This document shows, piece after piece, positions 24,727 through 36,357 of a DNA stretch of 64,000 nt; position 1 is the stretch's first letter, and each line of letters opens with the position of its first letter. The notes below the pieces were generated by a model, which saw nothing but the letters and a program-made list of their open reading frames with translations, had not been told where the DNA came from and made no database searches. A program made the translations under genes and the position numbers. The DNA is from Niebla homalea (Eukaryota > Ascomycota > Lecanoromycetes > Lecanorales > Ramalinaceae): the NCBI GenBank assembly GCA_019925105.1, contig JAHGAU010000015.1, positions 1,116,001 through 1,180,000 of the forward strand. The letters are read 5' to 3'.

Positions 24727-25735
24727 TGTCAGGGTGATAACCACTCGGCCATCTCATGGACAAAAGTAGCTATCCGGGGTAGGTAATAGCGCTTAGGGGT
24801 AAACCGCTATTACCATATATGAGAAGGTAGTCTACCCGGGGGATCACCCCCAGGGGTAGGCCCTACCCCGGAGCCCTTGCTCCAGGGTAAGTACTGCCAT
24901 AACAGTATCCCCTCTCCTATGGGCTCGTCCCCGAGCCTACAGACTATAAACCACGCCTCCGGGGGGGAGTTACCCCCCGGGCTAGAGGTCCTCTCAGAAC
25001 CTGATTGGGTAGGTAAGTAAGGATTAAGAGCTCCTTACTTAAGGGAAATCACCTCCGGTATGGATCCGAACCTCCTAGGCCGGACCCGGATTTAAATTCA
25101 GTGGCCCGCAGGCATAATCCAAGGGCTTAATGACTTTATAAGGGTATAGCCCGGGGTTTAATGTCCTCGTCAGGAATAACCCGTATTTCTTATTGGGCAG
25201 GCCCGGGTAACCTTTAGTAAGTACCCGTACCCGCACCGTTCCTTATTAGGCAGGTAAAGGCTACGTCTTAAGGTGCCTTACCCACGGTCTTACGATTAAC
25301 CCGCGTAGTTTTAGGGCGTTTTAGCCCCCCGTATCGGTAGTTTTCGGGCATTCCGGCCCCCCGCTGTACCTCGGACCTCGGCCCCCGGTACTATAGGGTA
25401 GCGGGTCCTACCCGCCCCTGTACTTACGCTCAGTCTTACCTCCTAAGTTACTTAAAAGTCTCACTTTGTGGGCGTCCTCGGATTCGAACTGTAGACCTAC
25501 CCCTTTAAACCCTTAGGGTTAAGTCCGGGGGTGCATTACCCTGAAGTTGCGCTATTACTCTGTCAGGGTAATAACCACTCGGCCACTAAGGTAAAAGTAG
25601 CTATCCGGGGTAGGTAATAGCGCTTAGGGGTAAGCCGCTATTACCATATATGACAAGGTAGTCTACCCGGGGGATCACCCCCAGGGGTAGGCCCTACCCC
25701 GGAGCCCTTGCTCCAGGGTAGGTACTGCCATAACA
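24727..25735. mobile_element. TRIM-like LTR element (1,009 bp), GC-rich and un-RIPed
   Basis: Two LTRs (24727-24904, 178 bp; 25561-25735, 175 bp) begin TGTCAGGGT and end GCCATAACA, with a perfect ATAAT duplication (24722-24726, 25736-25740). The 656-bp interior is GC-rich with normal CA/TG content and no protein-coding frame that I recognise. It is inserted in the gag-side region of gypsy element G. On the minus strand the 3'-LTR start holds TGGCCGAGTGG (a Pol III A-box sequence, 25575-25585), and 25478-25488 holds GTTCGAATCC (B-box). The spacing of about 95 bp is like that of a tRNA with a long variable arm. It lacks enzymes and must be mobilised in trans. A solo LTR of the same family is at 36472. 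Confidence 0.85.
25470..25590 (-). promoter_or_regulatory. tRNA-like internal Pol III promoter (A and B boxes) across the LTR junction
   Basis: Minus strand: TGGCCGAGTGGTTA (25572-25585) fits the A-box of Leu/Ser tRNAs. Further on come CGGACTTAACCC, reminiscent of a Leu anticodon arm, and CAGTTCGAATCC (25478-25489), which fits the B-box. The acceptor stem is not complete, so it is not a functional tRNA gene. It is best read as a tRNA-derived module or a decayed tRNA relic. Activity is unproven. Confidence 0.5.
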
Positions 25736-27559
25736 ATAATAAATATAAATCTTAATTCCTTTAATTAAATTTTAATTAATTAAAAACCTTTTAAGACGTA
25801 CGGGTAACTATAAGCCTATAATAATAATTTAGCGTTTTAAAATTCTTTATTTAAATAATAGATTTTATTTCGTTTTTCCGTAAATAATCTTAATACTTAC
25901 GGATAATAATAATAGTATCGTTCTTATTAATAATAATAAAATTAATAATTAAAAGTATTACCCGCTTTTTATTAATTATTAATAATTACCATATTATTAA
26001 ATACGTCCGTTTTAGTAAACTCTTAATATTAAGGACGCGGATAAATATATTTAAATATAAATTAAAACGGATGAAAACGAAGAAAATTCGGTAACTATAA
26101 GTATAATAAATTTAATAATACGTTTAAACTTTAAGTTATATATTAAAGCTTTCTTAATAAGGATAAGGAATTAAATTATTTATAAAACCCGTAAAATAAA
26201 AACTTAACGTATTTATATTATAAGGATAACTTACGTTTTAATAAATAATAGTATAAAGATATAGGATACGTAGATAATAAACGTAACGTTTCGTTTAAAT
26301 AATAAAACGTACTTTTTAATAAATAAAATAATAATAATATTAAAGGTTTTATCGGCTTTACTAATATAAAAATAACGTATTATAAATATAAAAAGGTATT
26401 TACCTTTAAAAATAAATTATATAATTATATCCGCGGATAATATCTTAATAAAAGAATAACGTCTTAATAAATAAAACGTCCTTATTATATAACGGACATT
26501 AACGTAATTAAATTAATAACGTTAAATATTAATTTAAATATTAAATTTAATTTTAAACCTTAAAATTACGTTTATATCGCTATTAAGCTATTACCGGATA
26601 GCGATTAAATTATTACGGATATATATTTTAATATTAATTATAATATTATGCTTATAAAAAGAATTTAATTAATTTCCAACCTTTTAAACGTTAAAATATT
26701 AAACATAATATTTATACTCCGTATTTACGGCGTAAATTTAAATCGATATTAAATAAATAAATATATTCTTATTTAAATTTTTATCTTTAATTATAAGAAG
26801 GACGGTATTTTAATATTAACTTATTTTAAACGTAAATTTTATATTATAAATAACCTATATACTTATATACTTATAGTAAACGATATTATTAGTTTTAAGA
26901 AAATTAATATACGTATTATAAACCGTAAAATATTCATAAAAAGTTATAATATTATAGCGGATATTAAATATAAATAACGTAATAAATTTATTATAAAATA
27001 AAAACTTTTTATTTAAATTAAAGCTATAGGGTTTACTTATTATATTTATTTATTTCGTTAACGCTTAAATAATACAAATTATAATTAAAAATAATACGGA
27101 TTATATTATTTACGTAAATAAATATAAACGTTTAAGATTTATATAAGAATTAAACTATAAAAATTATTTTTATATTAAGGATATAAAAATTATTAATATA
27201 ATAATATACGTAAACAATAATATTAATTTAAATACCTTTATGCTTAATATATTTATTAAGACCGTCCTATTAAATAGTATTTACGTATACGGTATATTCA
27301 ATAAATAACGTTAATTAAACGATTTTATTAATAAGTTTTTATTTTTTAAAGAAGATTTAAATTTTATAAATATCCCGGAATATAAATAAATAAAGCTATA
27401 ATTAAAAGATAATTAATAATTATATATAAGTAAATCCTTAACGCGAAGAAAAGTCTATTTATTAAGAATTAAAGAACATAATATAATTAATAAAACTTTT
27501 TATAAACTTTAATATAAAAGACGTTTAATCTTTATATTTTAATTAATATTATTTTTATT

Positions 27560-28060
27560 TCTTATATTTATTATTTAAAAAATATTAAATAACGGTATTT
27601 ATAAAAAACGTATAATTATCGATATATAGGGTTTTAATGATTTACTCGTCTTAAATGTATATCCTATCCTTATATAGAATAAGGTTATTATTAAGTTATT
27701 TAAGAAAAAACGTATCTCTGAAATAAATGCCGCTTAATTTTTTTTTTATTAATAAAGATTATATCTTAATACTCGTTATTTATTAATAATTAATATATAT
27801 TACGGATAAAAAAAATTTATAATATTTATTATAAGTTATATAAATTCCGTAATTTATATTTAGCGATAAATTAATAAGATTTTATATTTTATCCATAATA
27901 TTACGTAAATATATATTAACGATATTATTATTAATATAGATATTTTTAAATAATATTTAAGTAATTTACGTTATCTTTTTTTAATATTTATTTAATAAAA
28001 TATGTTTTTATTCCGTTAAAAACGTATTTAACGTATCCGGATATTAAATTACTTAAACCT
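27560..28060 (+). pseudogene. Ty3/gypsy reverse transcriptase remnant
   Basis: Plus-strand frames read INDIIINIDIFK at about 27916-27951, the decayed YLDDI-type active-site block ('Y.DDI..(H/Y)S.....H'), followed by YLSNLRYLF ('HL.HL..VF'). Just upstream (from about 27600) comes the expected order: a '.VDYR.LN' relic, a YP-type block, and the 'KLS....LSKI(N)A' segment. The catalytic DD has lost one Asp to Asn through a G-to-A change. Several in-frame TAA/TAG codons have replaced CAA/CAG or TGG. It once copied the element's RNA into DNA; it cannot now. Confidence 0.8.
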
Positions 28061-29249
28061 TATAGGCTACTTACGTTTATCCGTATTTATATATATTTAA
28101 TTAACGGAACCTTTATAAAAGCTAAAAACGTTATTATTACGTTCTATATCAACCGGAACGGTATATAAATAATACGTATTAACTATAAAATTAAATAAAC
28201 CCTCCGTATAAAAAAAATAAGCTTTAATTTATTTTAAGAGGCCTTATTTAGCTTAATTATATTTATATATTTTAATATAAATCGTACTTTATAAATTAAC
28301 CTTAATATGTTTAAAGAATTCGGTTTTAACGTTATAATATTTTACGTTAAGAATAAAGAGATATTGTAACTTAAATTAATTAAGTTATAATTATTAAGAA
28401 TAATAATTAAATTAATTTTATTCTTATTCCGACTACTTATTAATATAAAAAAGAATTATTAATTAACGGAACTTAAAGTTATTAACTTTATATAGGTTAT
28501 TAAAAAGATCCGTTACTTAATTAATTTATTTAAATACCCAATAATTATTTAAATAGATTATTGAATAATATTAAATATTATAAAATAAAACTTAATTATA
28601 TTTATAATATTTATTAAATATATAAATATCCGTTTAATAAAAGTATCTTAGTTCCTTTATCTCTTTAATTTAAATATAGGGTATAAGCTTAAAAAGGAAT
28701 ATATTATTTTAAATGTTTTATTTTATTTTATAAATTTAAATAAAAATATAACTTTTAAAGACGATTATCTTAAATTAGATTACTTAACATATATTATCTT
28801 ATCTATATAAATAAGCAATAATTTTTATTATTATATTAAGGATAAATATAAGGAAGATTTTATATAAATTCGGATTATAAATATCCTTAAAATAAATAAT
28901 ATAAGAAATATAAAGAATAAAATATTTTTATTATTTACTTATAATAAAAACTTATTACCTTATAAATTAAACTTATACTTTAGATTTTATTTTAAGTTTA
29001 AATCAAACGCCAATAACGATTAATATATAAATATCTTTAATAATTTTATTTATTATCTTAATAATATAGATTATTACCGTTTATATATCCCGTATTCTAT
29101 TATAAAAGACGGCTTTAAGGTTATATGTAATAAAGGATATCCCGGATATAAATAGTATTTTTATATTATCATATATTTATAATACGTACGATATTTAAAA
29201 TATTTTCTTTAAGAATATTTCCGATATTATCCTTAATATTTTATTTATT

Positions 29250-29750
29250 AAATATATTATTACCGTTTATATAGGTTATTATAACCGATTTAAACCCCTT
29301 TAGTATCCTTTTATATTATTATACTCGACTTAATCCTTATTCTTTTATTATCCTTTAAAGGTTTTAATATTATTATATCCTATACGGATAAATTTAATTG
29401 AAGAATTACTTTTATAGCGGGTAAAAAAACGTAAAAAACGTCCGATTAAATATATATTTTATTAGATCGTTTTATTATCGTTAATTAAGATTTATTATTT
29501 ACGATTATTTTAGATAGAAACCGTAAGTTTATATTTAATTTATAGATAATTATCTTTAAATAATTAAGTATTAATTTATTATATTTATTAACTTATTACC
29601 TTTAAACGGACGGTTAAAGTAAAATTATTAATAAAATTAATGAAATTACTCTTAAATACTATATTTATATTTTAAATAATTTAAAGTTATAATTAATAAT
29701 ATTACCTTAAATATAATTATTCCTAAATAATATTACTTTAATACTGTTAT
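29250..29750 (+). pseudogene. Ty3/gypsy integrase remnant
   Basis: At about 29295-29420 a KPL....PI-type block recalls the 'KPLGLL.PLPIP..PW..(I)S.DFI' entry to the integrase core. At about 29510-29640 LDRNRKFI, then a Y(H)...TDG motif and INKINE recall 'SDRD.KFTS.FW' and 'YHPQTDGQSER.N'. The TDG triplet (29608-29616) is intact. Catalytic Asp codons and several Gln/Trp codons are lost or turned to stops. This domain joined the cDNA to the target. Confidence 0.8.
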
Positions 29751-29949
29751 CCTTTATATTAAATAAAATAATATATGGATTTCCTATTAAACGTCCTTTA
29801 AATTTTATTATATTATATCCGTAATTAAAGTTTTCGGATATATATATTGAAGCGTCCGATATTATATTTTTTATATAAATAACGTAAAAATATTATTATA
29901 ACGGGAAATATATATTAAAATATATAAATATCGGTAATTATACGTTATT

Positions 29950-30340
29950 ACGTTTATATAAAAGATATAATATTCCCTTTATAGTATTAATTAAGAAAAA
30001 GTTATCTTAATAATACGTAAACCCGTTCTGAATTATAAAATATATTAATAATTTAATTTATTATCTTAATATTCCAGTATATTAAAACTTATACCTAATA
30101 TTTATTATCGTTTAATTTAAGTTTATTCTTAAACCTAATTCCAATTTATATTATTAACCTATATTAAATAAGCTTCCTTTAGATTTTATTAAAAAAAATA
30201 TATCGTAAATACGTTTATATAAAGTAAATAAATATTAAATAAAAGAATTTTTAAATATAAACGTAAATTTATAATAGAATATTTTATCCGTTAAAAAAGT
30301 TAAGGCTTAAAAAATAATTTATAACGTAATATTAAAGATT
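29950..30340 (+). pseudogene. Ty3/gypsy pol C-terminus (SH3-like/chromodomain-type region)
   Basis: The plus strand reads KGYKIPSI near 29955, then LIKKLS and VNPF, corresponding to the 'KL..(R)..GPF.V' segment downstream of gypsy integrase cores. An H(P)V.(H)V(S).L-type stretch and a weak 'EY.V(K)WKGY'-like region follow at about 30180-30330. The chromodomain call is tentative because the aromatic-cage residues cannot be read. About 1.9 kb of further RIP-mutated sequence with no recognised motif separates this from the 3' LTR, more than usual for gypsy elements. Confidence 0.5.
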
Positions 30341-32323
30341 TAAATAACGTATAAAAGCTTATTTAAGAATTTAAATTACATAAAAAGTTTAAGAAAGTAA
30401 TATTTATTTTATTAATTATTTATTTATTATAATTAAAATAAATATCGTTAATTATCCTAATACGTCATTTTAAACGTCTTAAAAAGGACGTTATTAATAC
30501 GTTATCGTTAATAATTATCTTTATAAAATAAAGACTTAACCGTTTATATAAATAAATAATTACGATTAAACTTTTTATAAATTTATTAATTCCGTAAGTA
30601 TTTATTTTATTTATATTTATAAGTTTATTACGTATAATACGGATCTTAAGATGTATATTTAATTTATCGTTATTTTTTAAGGATAATAATAATAATATTT
30701 TTATCCTTAAAAGGCGTAAGGTATTACGTTAAAATTAAATTAATATAGGAATAAAATTATTATTATTTATATACATTTATTGCTTAATTTTTTAAGTTTT
30801 ATTATTACGTCTTAATAATAATATACGGGGTAATAAATAAATATAAAATTATTTTATTATATTTTAATAATAATAAGGGGTTATATTATTTATTATATAT
30901 AGTAATTTCCTATTATTATTTTACTTATAAGTATCCTTTATATTTATTCCCTTAATATCCCTTAATCCTTTATACTTTTACTTTATTTAATAAGTAAAAG
31001 ATTCAGAATAATTAACGATATTTTCTTTTATTTATTAAATTACGGAATTAATAAATTAAAATAAATAATTATATTTAAGAAAGGATTAAAGCATATTAAT
31101 ATTATTAAGGATGATAATATAGATTTACCTATATTAAATAACTTAATTAACCCCGTTATTAAAAAGATAAAAATAAATAATAAATACTTATATTTAACGT
31201 TTAACGTCGCCGATCCCTTTATATAGTTAAACGATAATATAAATTTTAATAATATTTTAATTATTAAAATTACTAATTATACCTTAATATAAGTATAAAA
31301 TATATTTAATAAGAATAAATAGTCTTTTACCATATTAAGGTAGTTATAGTTATTTAATTAATAAAACGATATTAAGAAGACTTAAATAAATTTTAATAAT
31401 GTAACTATAATATAAATTTATTAATAATAATACTTTATTACTTAAAAGGATATATATATTTTTAAGGATATAATAAACTTAATATTACGTTATTAAACAT
31501 TATAAAGAAAACTAATAATTATCCCTTTTAACTTATAAAAGTATTAAAAGGATAAAATAAAGTAATAATAATTAACGCTATAGATTTAAGAGATAAGTAA
31601 TTAAGTATATAAATAAAAAACGTTATTAAATAAGTTAATTAATAGAAATAATAAGTTTAATTAACTTTAATAAAATCGACGAAAAAACCGGATAAAATAA
31701 CGAAGTTAATAAATAACGAGACTATATTATTAAGTAATAATACTCCGACGTCCTTAAGTATTAACGTTTAAATTAACTTTAATAAATTAATAAGTATAAT
31801 TATAAACTTAAAAAACGATAAAAAGTTATAAGGATAATAAAAAGAATATATTACGTATATAACCTCCGATAAAAATATAAATACGTTCGTTTTTTTATAG
31901 TTATAAGCCGATATTAAATTTATAATTTTAGATATTAAGTTTAATATAATTTTAAAGTATTTTAAATAAATAAAAGATATAATAAATAAAATAAACTTAA
32001 ATTTAAACTTCTTAAAAGGACTAAAGATTATTAAAAATTATATATTTAATATTTAATTAATTATTGATAAAGTTAAAATTATTAATATGATACCGTCGTA
32101 AATAATAGCGGATAAAATAATAAAGCTTAAAAAGGATATATTTATCTTAATATTTATTTTTATTAATAATTATAATATTGTAAATACGTTTATTATTTTC
32201 TTCTTTAAGAAGGTCGATAAATTTATTAACGTTATTTTAAAAGGATAAAGTTTAAAATATATTTATTTATAATATAAGGAATAAAATACAAGGATATGTT
32301 TTTTAATATTATTTAAAGGGACT

Positions 32324-32510
32324 TATAACGGATATATATATATACTTATAAGTATAAAATATTAAAGCTAATAAAATAGGACATTAAGAATAAGATATTA
32401 TTATCCTAGGGATAGGATACTATCCTATATTTATATATAGCATCCTTAGTAGAAATTCATTAATTAGATAGAATATACTTATTACTTATATATATATTGC
32501 GTCCATTACA
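32324..32510 (+). repeat. 3' LTR of gypsy element G
   Basis: A 187-bp LTR starting TATAACGG (from TGTGACGG) and ending GTCCATTACA, directly followed by the ATAAT duplication. More RIP-mutated than the 5' LTR in its first half, yet it keeps GCGTCCATTACA at the end, where the 5' LTR is mutated. Confidence 0.9.
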
Positions 32511-32515
32511 ATAAT

Positions 32516-32765
32516 TTAAAATATCCTTTATAAAGCTTCCGTTAACGTTAAATATAAGTATTACTTTTTTATTATTGAACGTTATTATAAGAATTAAAAA
32601 TATTTTATTTTTTTGACTTTCCGGGTAAAAATATTAATCTATTATTATAAATAAAAAGAAAACGAGCTAGGCTGATAATATATAGACTTATCAATAAATA
32701 ATAATAATTTTAAGGATTAAAAGAATAAAAAATGAAAGAAATAAGTATATAACGTAAATATAATT
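32516..32765. other. RIP-mutated spacer, nothing recognised
   Basis: AT-rich, CA/TG-poor sequence between the gypsy 3' LTR and the AAT/AAG minisatellite. No frame, motif or repeat partner was recognised. Confidence 0.5.
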
Positions 32766-32768
32766 ATG

Positions 32769-33065
32769 AAATATATTAATAATAAGAGTAATAATAAGAA
32801 TAGTAATAATAATAAAAATAATAATAAGAATAAGAATAAGAATAATAATAATAATAAGAATAATAATAAGAATAATAATAAGAATAATAATAAGAATAAT
32901 AATAAGAATAATAATAAGAATAATAATAAGAATAATAATAAGAATAATAATACGAATAATAATAAGAATAATAATAAGAATAATAATAAGAATAATAATA
33001 AGAATAATAATAAGAATAATAATAAGAATAATAATAAGAATAATAATGAGAATAATAATAATAAA
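32769..33065 (+). repeat. 12-bp AATAATAATAAG minisatellite
   Basis: About 300 bp built from AAT and AAG triplets, with the regular unit AATAATAATAAG in the central part. Because the unit is a multiple of three and free of stops, it gives a spurious open frame of 108 codons (32766-33092) coding repeated Lys-Asn-Asn-Asn. The composition is what the repeat dictates, and there is no conserved flanking coding sequence. I treat it as non-coding. Confidence 0.9.
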
Positions 33066-33092
33066 GACGATAATTTAAAGGATATTTTATAG

Positions 33093-33640
33093 GTATATAC
33101 GATATTATACTTTACTTTAAGTAATATTAACTTTCTAATTTATAACTCTCCGGATTAATAAAAGAACGGTATTTCAGGCTAATTTAAATAATTTAGCTTT
33201 AAAACGGCATCCTTTTTTAAGTTTAAAATACGTTTATTCTTAAAACGGATTTATTTTTATTAATTTCTTTAAGTATGATTTAAATAATAAGTTTAAAAAA
33301 TAAAATATATAAGTTAAGTATTAATAAAAAGTTAAAAATAAAGAGATATAAAATAATATTATTTAAGCTTTTCTATAACGTTATAATAAAGCTATATAAT
33401 AAATTAAATTTTTAATATTATATTTCTTTTAATTATCCTTATAATTATTTTTATAATTATCTTTATAATTATTAACCTTAAAACTCTTTACTTTATTTAT
33501 AATAAGTTTTATTTTAATCCGTTATTGGGATTTTAATATATTCCGATTCTATCCTATTTTATTTTAAGTTAATATAAGATGGAATAAAAGCGACTTTATT
33601 TTTTTTATCCTTATCCTATCCCTATCTTATGGGATAGATC
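33093..33640. other. RIP-mutated spacer
   Basis: No coding motif. Contains TTATCCTATCCCTATCTTATGG-like pyrimidine runs near 33605-33630 and a short GC-richer string (GTCCCGCTGCCCGGAG) at 33643-33658, where LINE similarity begins. Nothing else recognised. Confidence 0.4.
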
Positions 33641-34799
33641 CCGTCCCGCTGCCCGGAGTAGCTCTATAAATAATAAATATAAAATAGGTATATAAACCGC
33701 GTTCTATTTCCTTTATTTATGCTTATAGTTAATATTTATTTAACTACCGGTATATATAATAAAAAGGAAATAAGTTAAGCTATTTTTTACCTATTTAAAG
33801 TTAAATTATTAACGTATTATTACCCTTTTTTATAATCCCGTAACGTTTGAGATACTTATTGGTAATTTCTTTATTATTTAAGGTTAAACATTATTACCCT
33901 TAACGGATTAATCCTTTATATTTATATTAACGTTGAATTTATTACGTCGTAATTTATTTAATAATCGTGAATATTTTTACCTTTATAATACTTTTAATTT
34001 CTGTTTCCTTTACGTTAAGTAATAACTTATACGTATTTATATTAACCTTTTAAATATTAATAAAATCGATTTTTTTTAAATTTGTTTTAAATTTATTTTA
34101 ATAAAAAAGATAAATATTTCTTTTTTTTTCTTCGTCCGGGATTTCTTAAAGTTTATACGGATTTATTCGTTCCTTATTATTATAATCGGGTATATATATA
34201 CTTTTTAAGTTTCGTTTAAACGATTATTTAATTAAGAATTAATTTAGTTAATAATATAAAGACCTTAAATTTTAATACCGAGACGGGGGTAATTTTATAC
34301 GTACTATTAATTACTCTTAAGTACCGGTTCTAAACCTTTTATAACTATTAAATAAATTTTATTTTATATTTAAAAATCCCTTTAAGCGTATATTAAATAA
34401 TTATTACGTACGTTATAACCGGCTTTATTATTACTTAATAAATAGTTTTAATCTTTTATAAAATAACCTTTTACGTTAATACTATAAAGTAAATAAAACC
34501 TTTTTCTTATAAAATTAACTTTTTTTAAACTTTTTTTATATAATCCTTTTAATTTAATTTCCCGTTATTTTAAAGGTTAAAAACCTTAATATTAACTTCC
34601 AGTTTTATTATGAGTTATTTGAGTTTATTATAATTATTATATTATATAGTTTTAAGGTTTTAATTATATAAATAAATTTATACTTATATAACGTAAATTA
34701 AGTATTATACGTCTTTATTTACCGTAAATAAACTTTATAAGTTTATTTTAACTTTAAATAGTTTATATAAATAAACGTACTATAAGTTAAAAAATAAAC
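33640..34799 (-). pseudogene. Tad1-type LINE fragment, continues at 36705-36755
   Basis: On the minus strand it corresponds to the ORF2 C-terminal part of LINEs A and B. Matching blocks are GCGTTCTATTTCC (11190-11210 in A), AAAAAGGAAATAAGTTAAGC (11257-11276 in A) and TATTATATTATATAG (41601-41615 in B). It lacks the 3' tail and the 5' half. Element E interrupts it with a GTTAT duplication, after which the LINE resumes (36705-36755, TTTTATTTTAACTTTATTAA versus 41799-41818 in B). Confidence 0.7.
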
Positions 34800-34804
34800 G
34801 TTAT

Positions 34805-34963
34805 TATTAAAGAATTAGCAAAGCTAATCCTTAACTTAACGCGGAACGGGTTCCGCATTGCTTAACACCCGCACTCGCACTATAAATAGCTTATTACTAC
34901 CACACTTTAATAAATCATTATTCATATATTAATTTATTTATATATTTTATTAGGACTCTTATA
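34805..34963 (+). repeat. Left LTR of element E
   Basis: A 159-bp LTR containing the direct-inverted string AATTAGCAAAGCTAAT and GCGGAACGGGTTCCGC, a perfect 8-bp-arm palindrome at about 34841-34856. Ends CTCTTATA (from CTCTTACA). Confidence 0.85.
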
Positions 34964-36357
34964 ATTTAATAGTAATAACTAAAGATTACAATCCTTATCG
35001 CATTATTCAAGATATAGATAATACGGTATACGTTTTATTAGCGATTAAGATTATTAGTAAAATAAGCAACCACCCGGATCGCACTTATTAAAAAATTAAT
35101 ACTTTAGTTATTAATTAGTTTATTAATTAAATAATCTAGTAATATTAATACCAGCTATACTTTTACCAAGACTATAGTTACTTATTAGAAATGCCTTAAA
35201 GCCAGTCTTTTTTAAGTAAATAAGATAATAATATTATTATTAGTTATGATATTATAAAAGACCCTTATTTTCAATTTTAAAATCCATAACGTCTTTATTT
35301 TTATTATAATTCTGAAAGTTATTAATACCGATTACGTTAATTTAAAGATAATTTATTTATACCTTTAAAGCGGAGCCGATAAATAGTATACTTTAGATTT
35401 TATTAACGTAATAAAAGTTAATATTAATACGAATAAAAAGCTATAAATATACGAACTTAAAAAACGATTTAAAGAGATAGCTAAGAAGGCCTTTATTAGA
35501 TAATTCTATTATAACGATAAGCGTATCTTTACCCATAATATATTAAAACTACCATTAGGATTATTAAAAAAATACCGAATTTACAAAGATAAATTCTTGT
35601 TTAGTAATAAGCTTTATAATTACCTTAAAATCTCTTATTGCTTTCGTAATATTATTAATATAAAGAGTTATTCTTTAAAACCAATATTATCCCGGGGAGT
35701 AAACCATTATCAACTTGGGGAGTAACTCTCTATTGACATTATACCCAAATTACCTATAAAAGCCTTAAAGTACTATAACATCTGTTAAGAACGCTTTACG
35801 TTTAGAAACCAGTTATATAAGTATTTATAAACGTATTATTTTAATAATAAATAAAAGTAAATCTTTAGTAATTTCTTATTAAAATTACCCTTACCAGCTT
35901 TAAAACGTTACCGTATTTATAAAGCGGAATTCAACTTTAATAATAAGCTTTATAGCTATTTACGTACCTATTATAAATTTAAGTAACTATAACGGCCTTA
36001 ATATACTTATTTTAGTCGGCCGTTACCCCGTAACCTTCAATTTTTTAATTCTCGCCTACTTTACGGTACTTAATTTGGCTATACCCCGGAGATTACGGAT
36101 TTAAGCGATTTAACTTAATCGTAATACTTAAAATTACGATTATTTCCCGGGTACGATCGCGATAATTACCCGGGTCGACTTTTTTTAACTTCTACCTTTT
36201 ACTGTATACTTCTTAGTAATAACCCCTTTATACTATTACCCCTATATATACTCGGCGCTAAGATAGGCTTATATAAGGCTCCGGAACCCCTTAATATATA
36301 TACTTTTTATGGTTATTATTACTTATAGGGCATAAGCCTTTTTTATAAGTAATAAAC

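Larger units (their letters stand above)
22667..32510 (+). mobile_element. Ty3/gypsy retrotransposon G (9.84 kb), RIP-inactivated
   Basis: Two 187-bp LTRs (22667-22853 and 32324-32510) lie inside a perfect ATAAT duplication (22662-22666, 32511-32515). A primer-binding site TAGTAGTAATAG at 22856 is the RIP form of the TGGTAGCAATAG seen in element F. A purine stretch AAAGGGAC precedes the right LTR. Pol order RT then integrase then C-terminal domain identifies the Ty3/gypsy group. A 1-kb TRIM-like element sits at 24727-25735. The left LTR is nearly intact (TGTGACGGACACG) while the right one is heavily mutated (TATAACGGATATA). Everything coding is stop-ridden. Confidence 0.9.

Noticed and set aside
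25470..25590. Functional tRNA-Leu gene on the minus strand
   Set aside because: A and B boxes are present but the 5' acceptor strand that should pair with GACGCCC is missing; reported as a promoter-like relic instead.
32766..33092. 108-codon open frame of Lys-Asn-Asn-Asn repeats
   Set aside because: It is the direct translation of a 12-bp AAT/AAG minisatellite, with no conserved coding flank; length and composition follow from the repeat.
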